A program made the translations under genes and the position numbers. A stretch of DNA of 64,000 nt from CAWBUW01 sp963792075 (GTDB lineage: Bacteria; Chloroflexota; Anaerolineae; Anaerolineales; UBA4823): contig CAWBUW010000012.1 of assembly GCA_963792075.1 (NCBI GenBank), positions 558,001 to 622,000 on the forward strand. The letters run 5' to 3'. How positions within the stretch are numbered: the first letter of the stretch is position 1; the number at the start of each line of letters is the position of its first letter. Of the stretch, positions 19,801 through 28,668 are shown piece after piece. Below the pieces are notes generated by a model. That model ran no database searches, was not told the origin of the DNA, and was given only the letters and a program-made list of their open reading frames with translations.

Positions 19801-20196
19801 TCAGCCTCCAATCATGACATTGCCAGCGGCAATAACATTCGCCGGTAGGGGTACTTCACTGCAAGTCATCGCCATATCGCCCATCCGGGCAGCCGGCTTC
19901 TTATTGATCATCACGGTCGCACTACCCTTGTTGATGGTCGCTTTATTGGTGGGGGGAACAACAAAGGAAGTGCCAGGCGGGGTTGGAATATGGGGCGGCG
20001 TATTATCTGCCATGCTTCCCAGCGTCGCGGCGGCCATCTTACTAACCATAACGTTTGTGCTCAAATTTCCATTTAAAATTCCAACAAAAGGGTGCGGCAG
20101 CGGGGTTGGTACCGGCCCGCCGGGGGAGGGGACCAGCACATTATGAATGCACGACCCGATCACCTGATCACCTTGTTTTGCTGCTGGTAGTCCCAT
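19801..20196 (-). CDS. PAAR-domain spike tip protein (Afp10-like)
   Basis: 131 residues with the N-terminal PAAR signature: AAKQGDQVIGSCIHNVL, then an alternating Gly/Pro-rich pattern and repeats of NKGSATVMINKKPAARMGD near 85-105. PAAR proteins form the zinc-bound sharp tip on the VgrG-like spike. No C-terminal toxin extension is present, so it is a structural tip rather than an effector carrier. It lies between the VgrG-like gene and gp25. Confidence 0.93.
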   Translation of the reverse strand: MGLPAAKQGDQVIGSCIHNVLVPSPGGPVPTPLPHPFVGILNGNLSTNVMVSKMAAATLGSMADNTPPHIPTPPGTSFVVPPTNKATINKGSATVMINKKPAARMGDMAMTCSEVPLPANVIAAGNVMIGG

Positions 20197-20211
20197 TTCT
20201 GCTGCCTTTCC

Positions 20212-21996
20212 TTAGTTCAGGTTGATCATCGAGCCCTTAATATTCACGATGCCCGAAGACTGGATGTCCAGGGTGCCATTCGCGCTGAGTTTCATATTCC
20301 CGGTCGCTTTGATCTCGATATTCGCCTGGGCCTCAACGATCACATTCTGGGAGCTTTTCACGGTCACTTTGCCGGTGGCTTCTATTGTGGTATCGCTCTG
20401 CGTCTTGATATCCAGCTTATCATCGGTCAGCTTGAGTGAGGAGTTCTTGGTCTTGATTTCAATCAAGCCATTGGGCTTGTCCACAATACTGATACTGCGA
20501 TCTTCCACGGAAATGATCTCAATCTTAAATTCATTATCCGTATCATTCATAATGAAACGATGGCCTTCGCGGCTTTGCAGCATGCGGATTTGCACCTTTC
20601 CCCCACTGATGGCTTTTTGTTTGATCAGCGGCGGCACTTCGTCCTTACCATTCCACAACCCGCCCAGCACGATGGGGTAATCAAAATCGCCATGTAAAAA
20701 GGTGACCAGCACCTCATCGTTCACTTCGGGGATGATGCTCAGCCCCCGCTTTTGGCTTGCCCCGGCACTGGCCACGCGCGCCCAGTTGCTTTCCTGGAGC
20801 GGATCCAACCAGGGAAATTTAACCTTGACCCGCCCCATTTTTTCTGGGTCGTCATTATTGGTTACAATCGCCGACACGGCCGCTGGCCAGCGATCCGTGG
20901 GGGGCTCGTGCAGCATTTGCTCTGCCAGCAGCCCCGTACGCGTGCCGCGCACGTGGAAGGAGGTAATAAAGCCCCGTTCCACCGAATACGTGTGCTTGAC
21001 ATTCGTCAGCAGGTATTTGCCGCTGAAGCGCCTCCCCAGCCCTTTGAGCTCAATAATCTTGCCTGCCGTCACCTCCGGCGAGCGGAAGCATTCTCCATCC
21101 GCTTCAATAAATGCGCCGTTAAGTTCATCCAGGCGCGCCTGGGCCAGCTTCTTCGCGTCCGCCACACTGACCACAGGCTGGTCCACCAGGATCATTTTTC
21201 CCGTTCCAAAGGCGGACTGGGCTGCCTGACCACCCCATTTTCCAAAACCAATCTGCGGGTTCGTGCTGCTGGTCGAAGCACTGCCCACAATCTCTTTTTT
21301 CTGGGTCGGATCCCAGCCGCGCACCTCGACCTCGTTCACCTGTTCTGCCGTGCTCAAGCGCGGGTTAAAGGCGATTAATTCCTGCCCCCAGGTCAGCGTG
21401 CCGCCACCGCTACCCGAGGTGGGCGGAGTGCGGAAATACAACTTGCCTTCCTGGACAAAGCATTCAAACCCAATCCGCCAGGCGCGCTGCATCAAGAATT
21501 CCATATCCGTCTGGTTATGTTGGAAGATGTGCTTGAAAACTTCGCTGGTCGCTTCCACTTGCGTAGACAGCCCCGCGTTTCCAGCCACGCTGCTGGCGAT
21601 GTCGCTATCTTTGGTATTGAGCCAGGACTTGCTCTTGGTGGTACGGAACAAACGGTGTGATTTATCAAAGCCGCGCACCACCAGCTCTGCGATCATGCCA
21701 TCGCCGAACTCCGGCTCCAGCGCTGTGATCTCGCCTTTCATCAGCGACACAGCCTGTCCATTCTGGCTCGGATCCAGGCTCAGGATTTCGACTTCTTTTC
21801 CCAATTCAAACTGGTTGCCATCCAGCAAACTCAGTTCAGGGTCTAATAGAAAGCGCAAGATAAACATGCCCGGCAGCAGCACATGCTGGTCCACCAATGC
21901 ATACTTCAGATTATTCATCACATCTTGCTGCAGTTCGGTCCCAGCAACTTTCACCTTGATCTGGCTGGCGAGGAGCAAGTTATTATCGGGGGGCAT
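20212..21996 (-). CDS. VgrG/Afp8-like spike protein
   Basis: 594 residues. The N-terminal part (about 1-350) corresponds to the gp27-like hub domains, with GDMEFLMQRAWRIGFECFV-like sequence (here TDMEFLMQRAWRIGFECFVQ). A gp5-like OB domain follows (about 365-450: AIVTNNDDPEKMGRVKVKFP, NDEVLVTFLHGDFDYPIVLG). Residues about 480-594 form a regular beta-helix of short repeats (IEIKTKNSSLKLTDDKLDIK and onward). This is the central spike of the eCIS. The start is supported by AGGAG. No enzymatic C-terminal extension is visible. Confidence 0.93.
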   Translation of the reverse strand: MPPDNNLLLASQIKVKVAGTELQQDVMNNLKYALVDQHVLLPGMFILRFLLDPELSLLDGNQFELGKEVEILSLDPSQNGQAVSLMKGEITALEPEFGDGMIAELVVRGFDKSHRLFRTTKSKSWLNTKDSDIASSVAGNAGLSTQVEATSEVFKHIFQHNQTDMEFLMQRAWRIGFECFVQEGKLYFRTPPTSGSGGGTLTWGQELIAFNPRLSTAEQVNEVEVRGWDPTQKKEIVGSASTSSTNPQIGFGKWGGQAAQSAFGTGKMILVDQPVVSVADAKKLAQARLDELNGAFIEADGECFRSPEVTAGKIIELKGLGRRFSGKYLLTNVKHTYSVERGFITSFHVRGTRTGLLAEQMLHEPPTDRWPAAVSAIVTNNDDPEKMGRVKVKFPWLDPLQESNWARVASAGASQKRGLSIIPEVNDEVLVTFLHGDFDYPIVLGGLWNGKDEVPPLIKQKAISGGKVQIRMLQSREGHRFIMNDTDNEFKIEIISVEDRSISIVDKPNGLIEIKTKNSSLKLTDDKLDIKTQSDTTIEATGKVTVKSSQNVIVEAQANIEIKATGNMKLSANGTLDIQSSGIVNIKGSMINLN

Positions 21997-22029
21997 GTTG
22001 ATCTCCTTGGTAGGTACTAAATTTCACCA

Positions 22030-22707
22030 TTAATCAAGCTGCGGGATGGTCAAGCGTTGTCCCGGGTGCACTGCTAAGGGATTATTGATCCGGTTATACT
22101 CGGCGATCAGGCGCCACTTCGTCGCATCACCGTACATTTCGTAAGCAATTGTATCCAGCCGGTCACCGGCAATTACCTGGCGCACGCGCTGGATCGGCCC
22201 GCCACCGGAGGTTGGGTTTTGGCCAGGGTAATCGTTCACGTCCACATGCTGTGTAAAGGTAATGTCCACCTTCGCCCGCACAGGTGTGCCATCCATCTTG
22301 AACAGGGTGAATTTCTGCGTCATTGCTGTAATCACAGACACGAAGCGGAATACCCCCCATTCGAATGCCACTTCAGGCGGCGGGACTTTTGTATTTTGGC
22401 TGCCTTCCTGGCGGGTACTGGATTCCATGAACTTCCATAACTTGTTCGTGGTTCTGGAAACATCCTCGTCCTTTTCATAGGTATCGAAGACCAGGCTCAA
22501 CTTCAGGCTTTGCGGTCCGCCCTTCTTGAATTCAACCGCGGGAACATTAGAATTATTACGCGATTTTTCTTCGTACGTGTTGTTCTTTGTAACGGTATAC
22601 TCGAAGGGGTTAAACATACAATCGACGGAAACCCCACCCCCCTTGCGATTACCGGAGGAATCAACCTCAAAAATTTCCGCAGGCACCAGGTTACCTACTG
22701 TCGCCAT
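22030..22707 (-). CDS. LysM-domain tail protein (Afp7-like)
   Basis: 225 residues. The N-terminal domain (about 1-160) has the tube-initiator pattern PFEYTVTKNNTYEEK, with LKLSLVFDTYEKDEDV at about 67-82. The C-terminal LysM domain (about 175-224: VIAGDRLDTIAYEMYGDATK, RINNPLAVHPGQRLTIP) is typical of Afp7/gp53-like proteins that join the tube to the spike. Here the LysM domain works inside the baseplate rather than on cell wall. The gene is 33 bases ahead of the spike gene and has a good GGAAGG site. Confidence 0.92.
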   Translation of the reverse strand: MATVGNLVPAEIFEVDSSGNRKGGGVSVDCMFNPFEYTVTKNNTYEEKSRNNSNVPAVEFKKGGPQSLKLSLVFDTYEKDEDVSRTTNKLWKFMESSTRQEGSQNTKVPPPEVAFEWGVFRFVSVITAMTQKFTLFKMDGTPVRAKVDITFTQHVDVNDYPGQNPTSGGGPIQRVRQVIAGDRLDTIAYEMYGDATKWRLIAEYNRINNPLAVHPGQRLTIPQLD

Positions 22708-22747
22708 AACTACCTTCCTTCATCTGCTGCGTGTTGTGTGCCAACAA

Positions 22748-25171
22748 TCATCCACTTCTTCTCCAACGCTCAAACTCCACCGACAGGCGGCGGCGGATCT
22801 CACTATACACTCGCTGCGCCAGTTCTTCTACGTTAGGGCCCGGGCCGGCCTGTTCCCCTCCCGAAGAGGGGGGCTCCACTTCGCTGGTTATTTCACTGAT
22901 CTCAACCGCTCTCTGCACCACATTTGCCGGTCCTTCGGCATCAGCCGTTCCTGAGGGATAAATCACCGCCTCATAATAGGCCCCTGTCTCGGGGACATCG
23001 ACCTCTTCGGGCTGCTCTGCCGAGGGCCGTTCCTCAGGAGAGGGTACCTGAGGCGTCGCCGGGGGCGCTGCGGGCCGGGCAAGTTCACGCTGCACAGGTT
23101 CATTTTCGGTGACATGTCGCTGCAGCGCAGATTGCCGTACGGGGAGAACTTGCGCAGGCGGCACAGATGGCTGGGCTGCCTCAGGTTGGGGCTGTCCAAT
23201 CAGCCCCCACAGGTCCGACGGCAGCGGGCCGATCTCTGTTTGAACAGGTTTCACATCAGGCCGAACGGGGGCTGCCTCTCGCAGCAGGGTTTCGCCGGGT
23301 GGAGGGGCAATCACCGTCGCAGATTCAGTTTGCACTGTTGGTCGCGGTGCCTCAGGAGATTCCTGGCGTTGGACAGGCAGGGTCTCTTTTCGCTCAGATG
23401 CCGGGCGCGGCTTGCGCGGCGTAACCAACTCTACCAAAGAGTCACTGGGCAAGCCGGACGCAACCGACTGTAAAATTTGGCCTACGTGCTCATTGTGGGG
23501 CAGTACCTCCGGCGCTTCGCCCGCAGCGGGCACATCCGGTGGGACTGGCTTGGGTGAAATGGCCGTGTCTGGAAATCGCTGTACCGGCCAGACTGCTTCC
23601 AGGGAAGCTCCCGGCAAGGGCGCATTTGGCGCACCGAGCAGGGGCTCAAAATGGCTGGGGAGCGGCTCTACAGCCGCTGGCACAACTGGCCGGGGAACTG
23701 GCGCTGCTTGGGGCGGTACCGTGCTGCTTTCAGGAACGCGTTGGATCGCAGATGCACCTCCCAGGCTGGCTTTCACCAGAGGCGGCGGCGATTCCCCTCT
23801 CTGCCGGTCGGGAGTTCCCTGCAGAGTGTGTACGGCAGGCCGATCTGGCGCGACCGGTGGCGCTTGCACGCCAGGCCGCTCCAGGGCTTCCGGATTGCTT
23901 TCTGTTTGTCGCTGGACAACAGATGCTCCGGGCCGGAGTATTGCAACCGCCGGTTCACCGGGCAGCTTTTGAGACTCTGGGCGTTCTGTGGGTGCTGCAA
24001 TCTCGGGTCCAGCGATAACGGCAGGTGTCTCCTGCTCAAAGGTGCGGGGGAGTTCGCTCGGCTGTACAGGCGGTGCCTGTTCCAGTCCCAGGCTCGCCCG
24101 AGGGATGCGTAGTGTGGGCGCTTCTGCGGCAGCAGGTCCAGAGGGACCTGCTTCAGGCCGGGGCAGCAGGGTTGGGGTTTCAACCTGTGTTGCACCGGGC
24201 GGCGCAGTTACCGCTTCGGGCTGCTCCGGCAGCCCCTGGGGGGCTGGCTTACGCTGGGCTCGTTCGGTTTCCATGCTCAGAGGGAGCGCCTCAGATGTAG
24301 CCTCCGCAGCCGGGAGCGGTTTCGCTGGTTCCATGGTCCGTTGCACAGGCTGGGCCGGTTCTGCAGCAGGGGGAACGGGGGCTGGTTCTGGCCTGTGCTT
24401 TCCTTCCGCCAGGTGTGGCTCGGCCTGAGACGGGCTGGGCTGCCTTTCACCAGCAGACGCTGCAGGAATGGCTGCACCGGATGCGCCAAATTCGACCAAA
24501 GGCGGCACTGGTTTCGCTGGCACCGGCTGCTGAGGTACTTCGGATACGACCAAAGGCGCTATCTGCCCGGCGATAGCCGCTGCGGGTAATTCTTCAACCA
24601 CATTTGTCCTCCGCTGTATGGGTGCAGCAGAGGGAACAAGCGTGTGTTCAGGCGGGGTCTCCCCTTCAGCCGTAGGCTGAGGCTGCCCCGTCACAGGTTG
24701 TGGTTCGCTTTCTATGCCGGTTTGCTCGGCCAGTTGTTTTTCTTCATGCTTGCGCATAATGGTCTGCAAGCGTTTCCAGTTCCGGTCCTCTTCGGCCTTG
24801 CCCTGGTTGGCCTCCGATGCAGCCACAGGCGGTGTGCTCGCCGGCTGTGTCCGGCTTGAGGCAGTGGATAAAGGCGCTGACTGCCAGACAGAGGATTCTC
24901 CGGCGGCTGGCGCCGGAAATGTTTGCACCGGCGCGGCATGTGGGGCTGGGCGCAGCACAGCAGGCTCCCCGAGCGGTGTGCCTGCTGCGAACGGTGCCAC
25001 TACCGGTTCCGGCGGTAAGAGGCTGGCTTGCACCGGGCGTACACGTGAGGGCGCGGCGCGTGATTCATCTGGCGCAATTTCTCTACCAGTCGCATGAAAC
25101 AGCGCCGAAACCCGCGTATGTCGCTGCACCCTACGCAGAAGCGGATTGCTCAGTCTTCCGTGAATACGCAT
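22748..25171 (-). CDS. Very large Pro/Ala-rich eCIS locus protein with repeated [VIL]QR motifs
   Basis: 807 residues, mostly disordered and rich in Pro, Ala, Glu and Gln. I count ten [VIL]QR tripeptides spread along it, for example RRVQRHT, PVQRTMEP, VVQRQTES, PVQRFPDT and VVQRAVEI. The N-terminus is basic; the C-terminus is a predicted amphipathic helix (ELAQRVYSEIRRRLSVEFER) that resembles the end of the small protein at 25737. There is no signal peptide or membrane segment. It lies between tube 2 and the LysM gene. No helical tape-measure protein is otherwise seen in the locus, so this may be a divergent length-determining or lumen protein; that is inference. No family name is assigned. 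Confidence 0.8.
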   Translation of the reverse strand: MRIHGRLSNPLLRRVQRHTRVSALFHATGREIAPDESRAAPSRVRPVQASLLPPEPVVAPFAAGTPLGEPAVLRPAPHAAPVQTFPAPAAGESSVWQSAPLSTASSRTQPASTPPVAASEANQGKAEEDRNWKRLQTIMRKHEEKQLAEQTGIESEPQPVTGQPQPTAEGETPPEHTLVPSAAPIQRRTNVVEELPAAAIAGQIAPLVVSEVPQQPVPAKPVPPLVEFGASGAAIPAASAGERQPSPSQAEPHLAEGKHRPEPAPVPPAAEPAQPVQRTMEPAKPLPAAEATSEALPLSMETERAQRKPAPQGLPEQPEAVTAPPGATQVETPTLLPRPEAGPSGPAAAEAPTLRIPRASLGLEQAPPVQPSELPRTFEQETPAVIAGPEIAAPTERPESQKLPGEPAVAILRPGASVVQRQTESNPEALERPGVQAPPVAPDRPAVHTLQGTPDRQRGESPPPLVKASLGGASAIQRVPESSTVPPQAAPVPRPVVPAAVEPLPSHFEPLLGAPNAPLPGASLEAVWPVQRFPDTAISPKPVPPDVPAAGEAPEVLPHNEHVGQILQSVASGLPSDSLVELVTPRKPRPASERKETLPVQRQESPEAPRPTVQTESATVIAPPPGETLLREAAPVRPDVKPVQTEIGPLPSDLWGLIGQPQPEAAQPSVPPAQVLPVRQSALQRHVTENEPVQRELARPAAPPATPQVPSPEERPSAEQPEEVDVPETGAYYEAVIYPSGTADAEGPANVVQRAVEISEITSEVEPPSSGGEQAGPGPNVEELAQRVYSEIRRRLSVEFERWRRSG

Positions 25172-25195
25172 TCTATCTGCAAGTCCTCTTAGTAT

Positions 25196-25282
25196 CTATC
25201 CGAAAATGAATTTTGTTTTGGTAGTGTGTGTGGCGGCATGCCGCCACACACACTACCAAAACAATTTTCGGATAGGTTCTTA
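25196..25282. repeat. Palindromic MITE-like element
   Basis: The outer arms ctatccgaaaat (25196-25207) and attttcggatag (25264-25275) flank a perfect 52-base palindrome (25213-25264), followed by GTTCTTA. The right-hand border actaccaaaacaattttcgg recurs at 34704-34723 beside a hairpin of different sequence. It lies between the Pro-rich gene and tube 2 and could form a very stable hairpin in the eCIS transcript. Confidence 0.7.
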
Positions 25283-25293
25283 ATCAACAATCA

Positions 25294-25737
25294 CTATTCC
25301 AGCCGGACAGTAACATCTCTACACACCAGGTCCAGAGTCTGGATCGCCACCGCATTGGAATCGGATTTCAACTGCGGGCCCGTCCACTTAATGGGGAGAG
25401 CGCCCTCCAGGCTCCAGGTCATGATGGGGTTGTGGCTGACATCCAGCAGCGTGATCGTGACCGGTTTGCGCACATACTTCTCGCTCATCGTCTGGATAAA
25501 CCAATCCACCAGGTCGCTCTTCCCTACGCCGTTCTTAAGCGTGATCTTATTGGCTTTACGCCGGCCAGGGAGCTGGTGGATGAAAGAATTCAGCCCGCCT
25601 TCCTTGACTTCTTCAATCTCCCAATCAATCACCGGCAAGGTACATTCTGTAAAGGCCGCCTGAGGCTTGCCTTCGACATCCACCAAATACCGAAATGCCG
25701 CATGCAACTGACCGCGGATCTTCGTATCATCTGCCAT
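25294..25737 (-). CDS. eCIS inner tube protein 2 (phage tail tube, Afp5-like)
   Basis: 147 residues of the T4 gp19-like tail tube family: FRYLVDVEGKPQAAFTECTL, then EGGLNSFIHQLPGRRKANKI and LKNGVGKSDLVDWFIQTM, with the C-terminal SDSNAVAIQTLDLVCRDV. It is homologous in pattern to the tube protein at 26481. Afp-type systems carry two tube paralogues, one main and one at the tube-baseplate joint. Its ATG overlaps the stop of the small gene upstream, so translation is coupled. AAAGGAG precedes it. Confidence 0.93.
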   Translation of the reverse strand: MADDTKIRGQLHAAFRYLVDVEGKPQAAFTECTLPVIDWEIEEVKEGGLNSFIHQLPGRRKANKITLKNGVGKSDLVDWFIQTMSEKYVRKPVTITLLDVSHNPIMTWSLEGALPIKWTGPQLKSDSNAVAIQTLDLVCRDVTVRLE

Positions 25738-25949
25738 CAGCGCACTCCTTTCAAGCGATCAGGACGTCCCACAGCACGCCGCCGTTCTCTTTCGTATTTA
25801 ATATCCAGGAGAAGCAAAGCCATGACCCGCTCCGCCACTTTGTTGACCAGGTCATCTGTGATCTGGCCCGCGGCAGCACTGCCAGGTTGGTTTCCTCCGA
25901 CCTGCGGATGCTCCACATGGGTGGTTAGCTCTGATATTTCAACTGGCAT
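25737..25949 (-). CDS. Small DUF5908-like eCIS protein (Afp6-like)
   Basis: 70 residues starting MPVEISELTTHV, a start typical of the small DUF5908 proteins (Afp6) found between tube 2 and the LysM protein or close by. The C-terminal half is an amphipathic helix with LVNKVAERVMALLLLDIKYE ending in RERRR. The assignment rests on size, position and this start pattern, so it is moderate. Its last base overlaps the tube 2 start. A GGGAG site precedes the ATG. Confidence 0.7.
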   Translation of the reverse strand: MPVEISELTTHVEHPQVGGNQPGSAAAGQITDDLVNKVAERVMALLLLDIKYERERRRAVGRPDRLKGVR

Positions 25950-25991
25950 CCTGCGATTCTCCCGGTTAGATTCAATGTTAGCGCGCGGCCT

Positions 25992-26363
25992 TTATTGCTC
26001 CAAAGGCGCGACTTGAATGTCAAAACGTTGGCTGCAGTGCGGACAAACCACACCCAGCACGACACTATCCTGGCTGTTCAGGCGCAGGTACAGGTCTTCC
26101 AGGTAAGCCATGTCAGCAGAGAACAACCGCTCGATGACCTGCGGCGTTACCTGGGCTTCTGACAAATCACCCAGCCGGATTACCACCCGGCTGAGCAGCA
26201 CGACCGGCAAATAGGCATCATTGGCCTGGACACGCGCATCTTCCATGGCCTCGATCTCGTCCAGCGCAGTTGCCAGGCGCATCACCCCTTGCTGGTGCAC
26301 TTGACCACTGCCATCCAGATACCCACGCGGCAGATTAAAAGTAAATTCGGTTTGCAAACTCAT
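25992..26363 (-). CDS. Tail assembly protein with C-terminal CxxC motif
   Basis: 123 residues. The conserved core RGYLDGSGQVHQQGVMRLAT is followed by DARVQANDAYLPVVLLSRVV and a helix FSADMAYLEDLYLRLN, then a CPHC motif near the C-terminus (single visible CxxC). This is the form of the tail-assembly chaperone-like protein found in many eCIS and Mu-like loci. It lies between tube 1 and the DUF5908-like gene. Its exact role, a possible chaperone for tube or tape-measure assembly, is inferred from phage analogues. Confidence 0.75.
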   Translation of the reverse strand: MSLQTEFTFNLPRGYLDGSGQVHQQGVMRLATALDEIEAMEDARVQANDAYLPVVLLSRVVIRLGDLSEAQVTPQVIERLFSADMAYLEDLYLRLNSQDSVVLGVVCPHCSQRFDIQVAPLEQ

Positions 26364-26480
26364 CAGGCACGATCCGTTTCAACGCCAGCAGCGCCAAAGC
26401 CAGGTGTGTAGGAACCGGGGAGTACGAGATTGGACCCCCCGGCCCCTACAACCGCTCTGCAGAGCGCCGCGAAGCAATGT

Positions 26481-26921
26481 TTACGAAGCGCGCTTAATGT
26501 ATTCGTGCGTGATGGTCAGCTCTTCAACGCCGACCTCATTGCTGTCCGACTTTGGCTGCGGGCCAGTCACTTTCAGTGGCCAGGCGCGCTCAAAGTTCCA
26601 GCGGGCGACCTCCTTGAGGGTCTGATCGTACATAATGATCGAGCCATCGCGTCGGGCGCCTTTCACATCGCCATCTTCCACCTGCTTGCGCCATTTCCAG
26701 ATATCCATGTTGCTGGTAATGCCGCGCTTGAGCGTGATGTTCTCCCATTTCAGGCGGCCAGGGATCTTCTGTATAAGTTCTTTGCCCTTGTCCGTCACCA
26801 CCTTATGTTCAATCACCTCATGCTCAGAACCGAGGCCGGAGCACTCAGTGAAAAATCCTTTAATCACGCCCTGGATGTCAATCGCGAAATGAAAGCCAAC
26901 CAGAGGATTCTCTTCAGCCAT
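26481..26921 (-). CDS. eCIS inner tube protein 1 (phage tail tube, Afp1-like)
   Basis: 146 residues of the gp19-like tube family: NPLVGFHFAIDIQGVIKGFF, TECSGLGSEHEVIEHKVVTD, then ELIQKIPGRLKWENITLKRG and the C-terminal SDSNEVGVEELTITHEYIKR. The TECSGLGSE motif is characteristic of the main tube protein. It follows the sheath gene by 61 bases and has AAAGGAG before the ATG. It would polymerise as hexameric rings inside the sheath. Confidence 0.95.
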   Translation of the reverse strand: MAEENPLVGFHFAIDIQGVIKGFFTECSGLGSEHEVIEHKVVTDKGKELIQKIPGRLKWENITLKRGITSNMDIWKWRKQVEDGDVKGARRDGSIIMYDQTLKEVARWNFERAWPLKVTGPQPKSDSNEVGVEELTITHEYIKRAS

Positions 26922-26982
26922 ATAGGGCTCCTTTCACATTACCTAATCACGTCTCTTGTAATTCAACCATACCGGTTCGGGG

Positions 26983-28512
26983 TTAGGCCGCATCCGGTCC
27001 AGCCCACTGGCTGATGCGGAAGATGACAAACTCAGCCGGCTTGACTGGCGCCATGCCAACTTCGATGATGAGCTGACCGAGGTCGCGGATTTCATGCGGG
27101 TTCAACTCTTCATCACATTTGACATAGAACGCCTGCTCAGGGGTCGTGCCAAACAAAGCGCCGCTGCGCCAGACCACCTTCAAGAAGGAGCCGACATCGC
27201 GCCGTACCTTTGCCCACAGCGTCTGATCGTTCGGCTCGAACACCACCCAGGCCAGGCCAATTTCCATCGAGGCTTCGACCATGATGAACAAGCGGCGGAC
27301 ATTGATGTAGCGCCAGGCGCCGTTGCTGCTCAAGGTGCGAGCACCCCAGACACGGATGCCACGACCTGGGAAAGCCCGGATGCAGTTCACGCCGATCGGG
27401 TTAAGCACGTCCTGCTCACCCTTGCTGATCAGCAGCTCCAAATCGATCGCGCCGAGTACGATCTGGTTCGCCGGAGCTTTGTGCACACCGCGATCCGCAT
27501 CCTCACGGTTATAGATGCCAACCACGTGGCCGCTGGGCGGCACGAGCTTGGTCGTGCTGCCGCTGCCACTCAGGTCTGCAATCTTGATCCACGGATAGTA
27601 CATTGCAGCATAAGAAGTATCATAGTTACAGTACATCCGCCATTCCTTCGCAGCCTGGGCCGTCAGGCTTGGTGGGGTATCCAGGACCGCAAAGCGATAG
27701 CGCATGCGCTCGCAGTGGGTGATCATCGCCGTCTGGATCATCTTGACGCGTTCTTTGGCGCCATCCGAGCCATCGTAGCCGGCCAGGGCATCGGGGCAAA
27801 GCAACAGGCGCACATCGTCCAGCGCTTCCAGGCCGCCCAGGCCGGTGCGCGCCGCCGGATCGCCAATGAAATCGACCGCGGTCAGCGGCTTGATCCCGCC
27901 GCCAACGAGGACGAAGCTGCCTTCTTCGGGCAGCGAGGCGGGAGTGCTGACATCGACGATCGACACGGTCTCAAAGGCCGCATCGCCAACGAAGCCCTCG
28001 CCCTTTTTCATGGATACGGTCTTGCTCTCTGATCCGACACTGACGGTGAAGGTGTCTTCACCCGCCATCTTGACGGTTACCGCCGTGCCATTCGCTCCGG
28101 GCCCTGGGAACTTGGAAACAACTTTGAAGCTGGAGCCCTTGACTTTGGAGGGAACTACCACTTCTGCCGCTTTGACGTCGCTCGTTCCTTCCTTCAACGC
28201 GCGCAGGCTGGTGACATAGCACGGGCCGCCGCCGTTGGCGAAGTAACCATAAACTGCATCGGGCAGAAAAGCGCCTGAGACGAATTCGCCGAAGATATCG
28301 GAGAACTGCGTCCAGCTCGTGACCAGGGTCGGCTTGTTCAAGCGCGACTCAACCACGACGCGCTCGCCCGTTGCCGCATTGATCGCCTTCAGGCTGGCCT
28401 CTGCGGTAATCCCGACAAAAGCCGCAATAGAAGTTCCTACCGGCTCAATCGGTTTTGTCCCACGGTCTACTTCTTCGACGTAGACACCAGGAGATGCATA
28501 GCTAAGAGCCAT
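26983..28512 (-). CDS. Contractile tail sheath protein
   Basis: 509 residues. The N-terminus YASPGVYVEEVDRGTKPIEP and the C-terminal sheath domain (GIRVWGARTLSSNGAWRYIN, RRLFIMVEASMEIGLAWVVF, PEQAFYVKCDEELN, KPAEFVIFRIS) are diagnostic of eCIS/phage sheaths. The sheath surrounds the tube and contracts to drive it out. Only one sheath gene is present, unlike the three of Afp. A strong AAAGGAGG site stands before the start, fitting the high copy number needed. A variable middle domain (about 100-200) may be surface exposed. Confidence 0.96.
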   Translation of the reverse strand: MALSYASPGVYVEEVDRGTKPIEPVGTSIAAFVGITAEASLKAINAATGERVVVESRLNKPTLVTSWTQFSDIFGEFVSGAFLPDAVYGYFANGGGPCYVTSLRALKEGTSDVKAAEVVVPSKVKGSSFKVVSKFPGPGANGTAVTVKMAGEDTFTVSVGSESKTVSMKKGEGFVGDAAFETVSIVDVSTPASLPEEGSFVLVGGGIKPLTAVDFIGDPAARTGLGGLEALDDVRLLLCPDALAGYDGSDGAKERVKMIQTAMITHCERMRYRFAVLDTPPSLTAQAAKEWRMYCNYDTSYAAMYYPWIKIADLSGSGSTTKLVPPSGHVVGIYNREDADRGVHKAPANQIVLGAIDLELLISKGEQDVLNPIGVNCIRAFPGRGIRVWGARTLSSNGAWRYINVRRLFIMVEASMEIGLAWVVFEPNDQTLWAKVRRDVGSFLKVVWRSGALFGTTPEQAFYVKCDEELNPHEIRDLGQLIIEVGMAPVKPAEFVIFRISQWAGPDAA

Positions 28513-28668
28513 ATATATTCCTCCTTTAATCCAATTTGATTGTTTCTGAACATCTTATACTTACCAACGGATCAGGTGAGTTTGATCTCTGACATCATCT
28601 GTCTCCGCAACCTCCTCTTCTGGCTGTCACCACAACCTGGTTGGTGCAGTCCGTCTTACCTGCCTACG

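Noticed and set aside
20212..21996. Toxin extension on the VgrG-like spike
   Set aside because: The C-terminus is a regular beta-helix of short repeats with no added domain.
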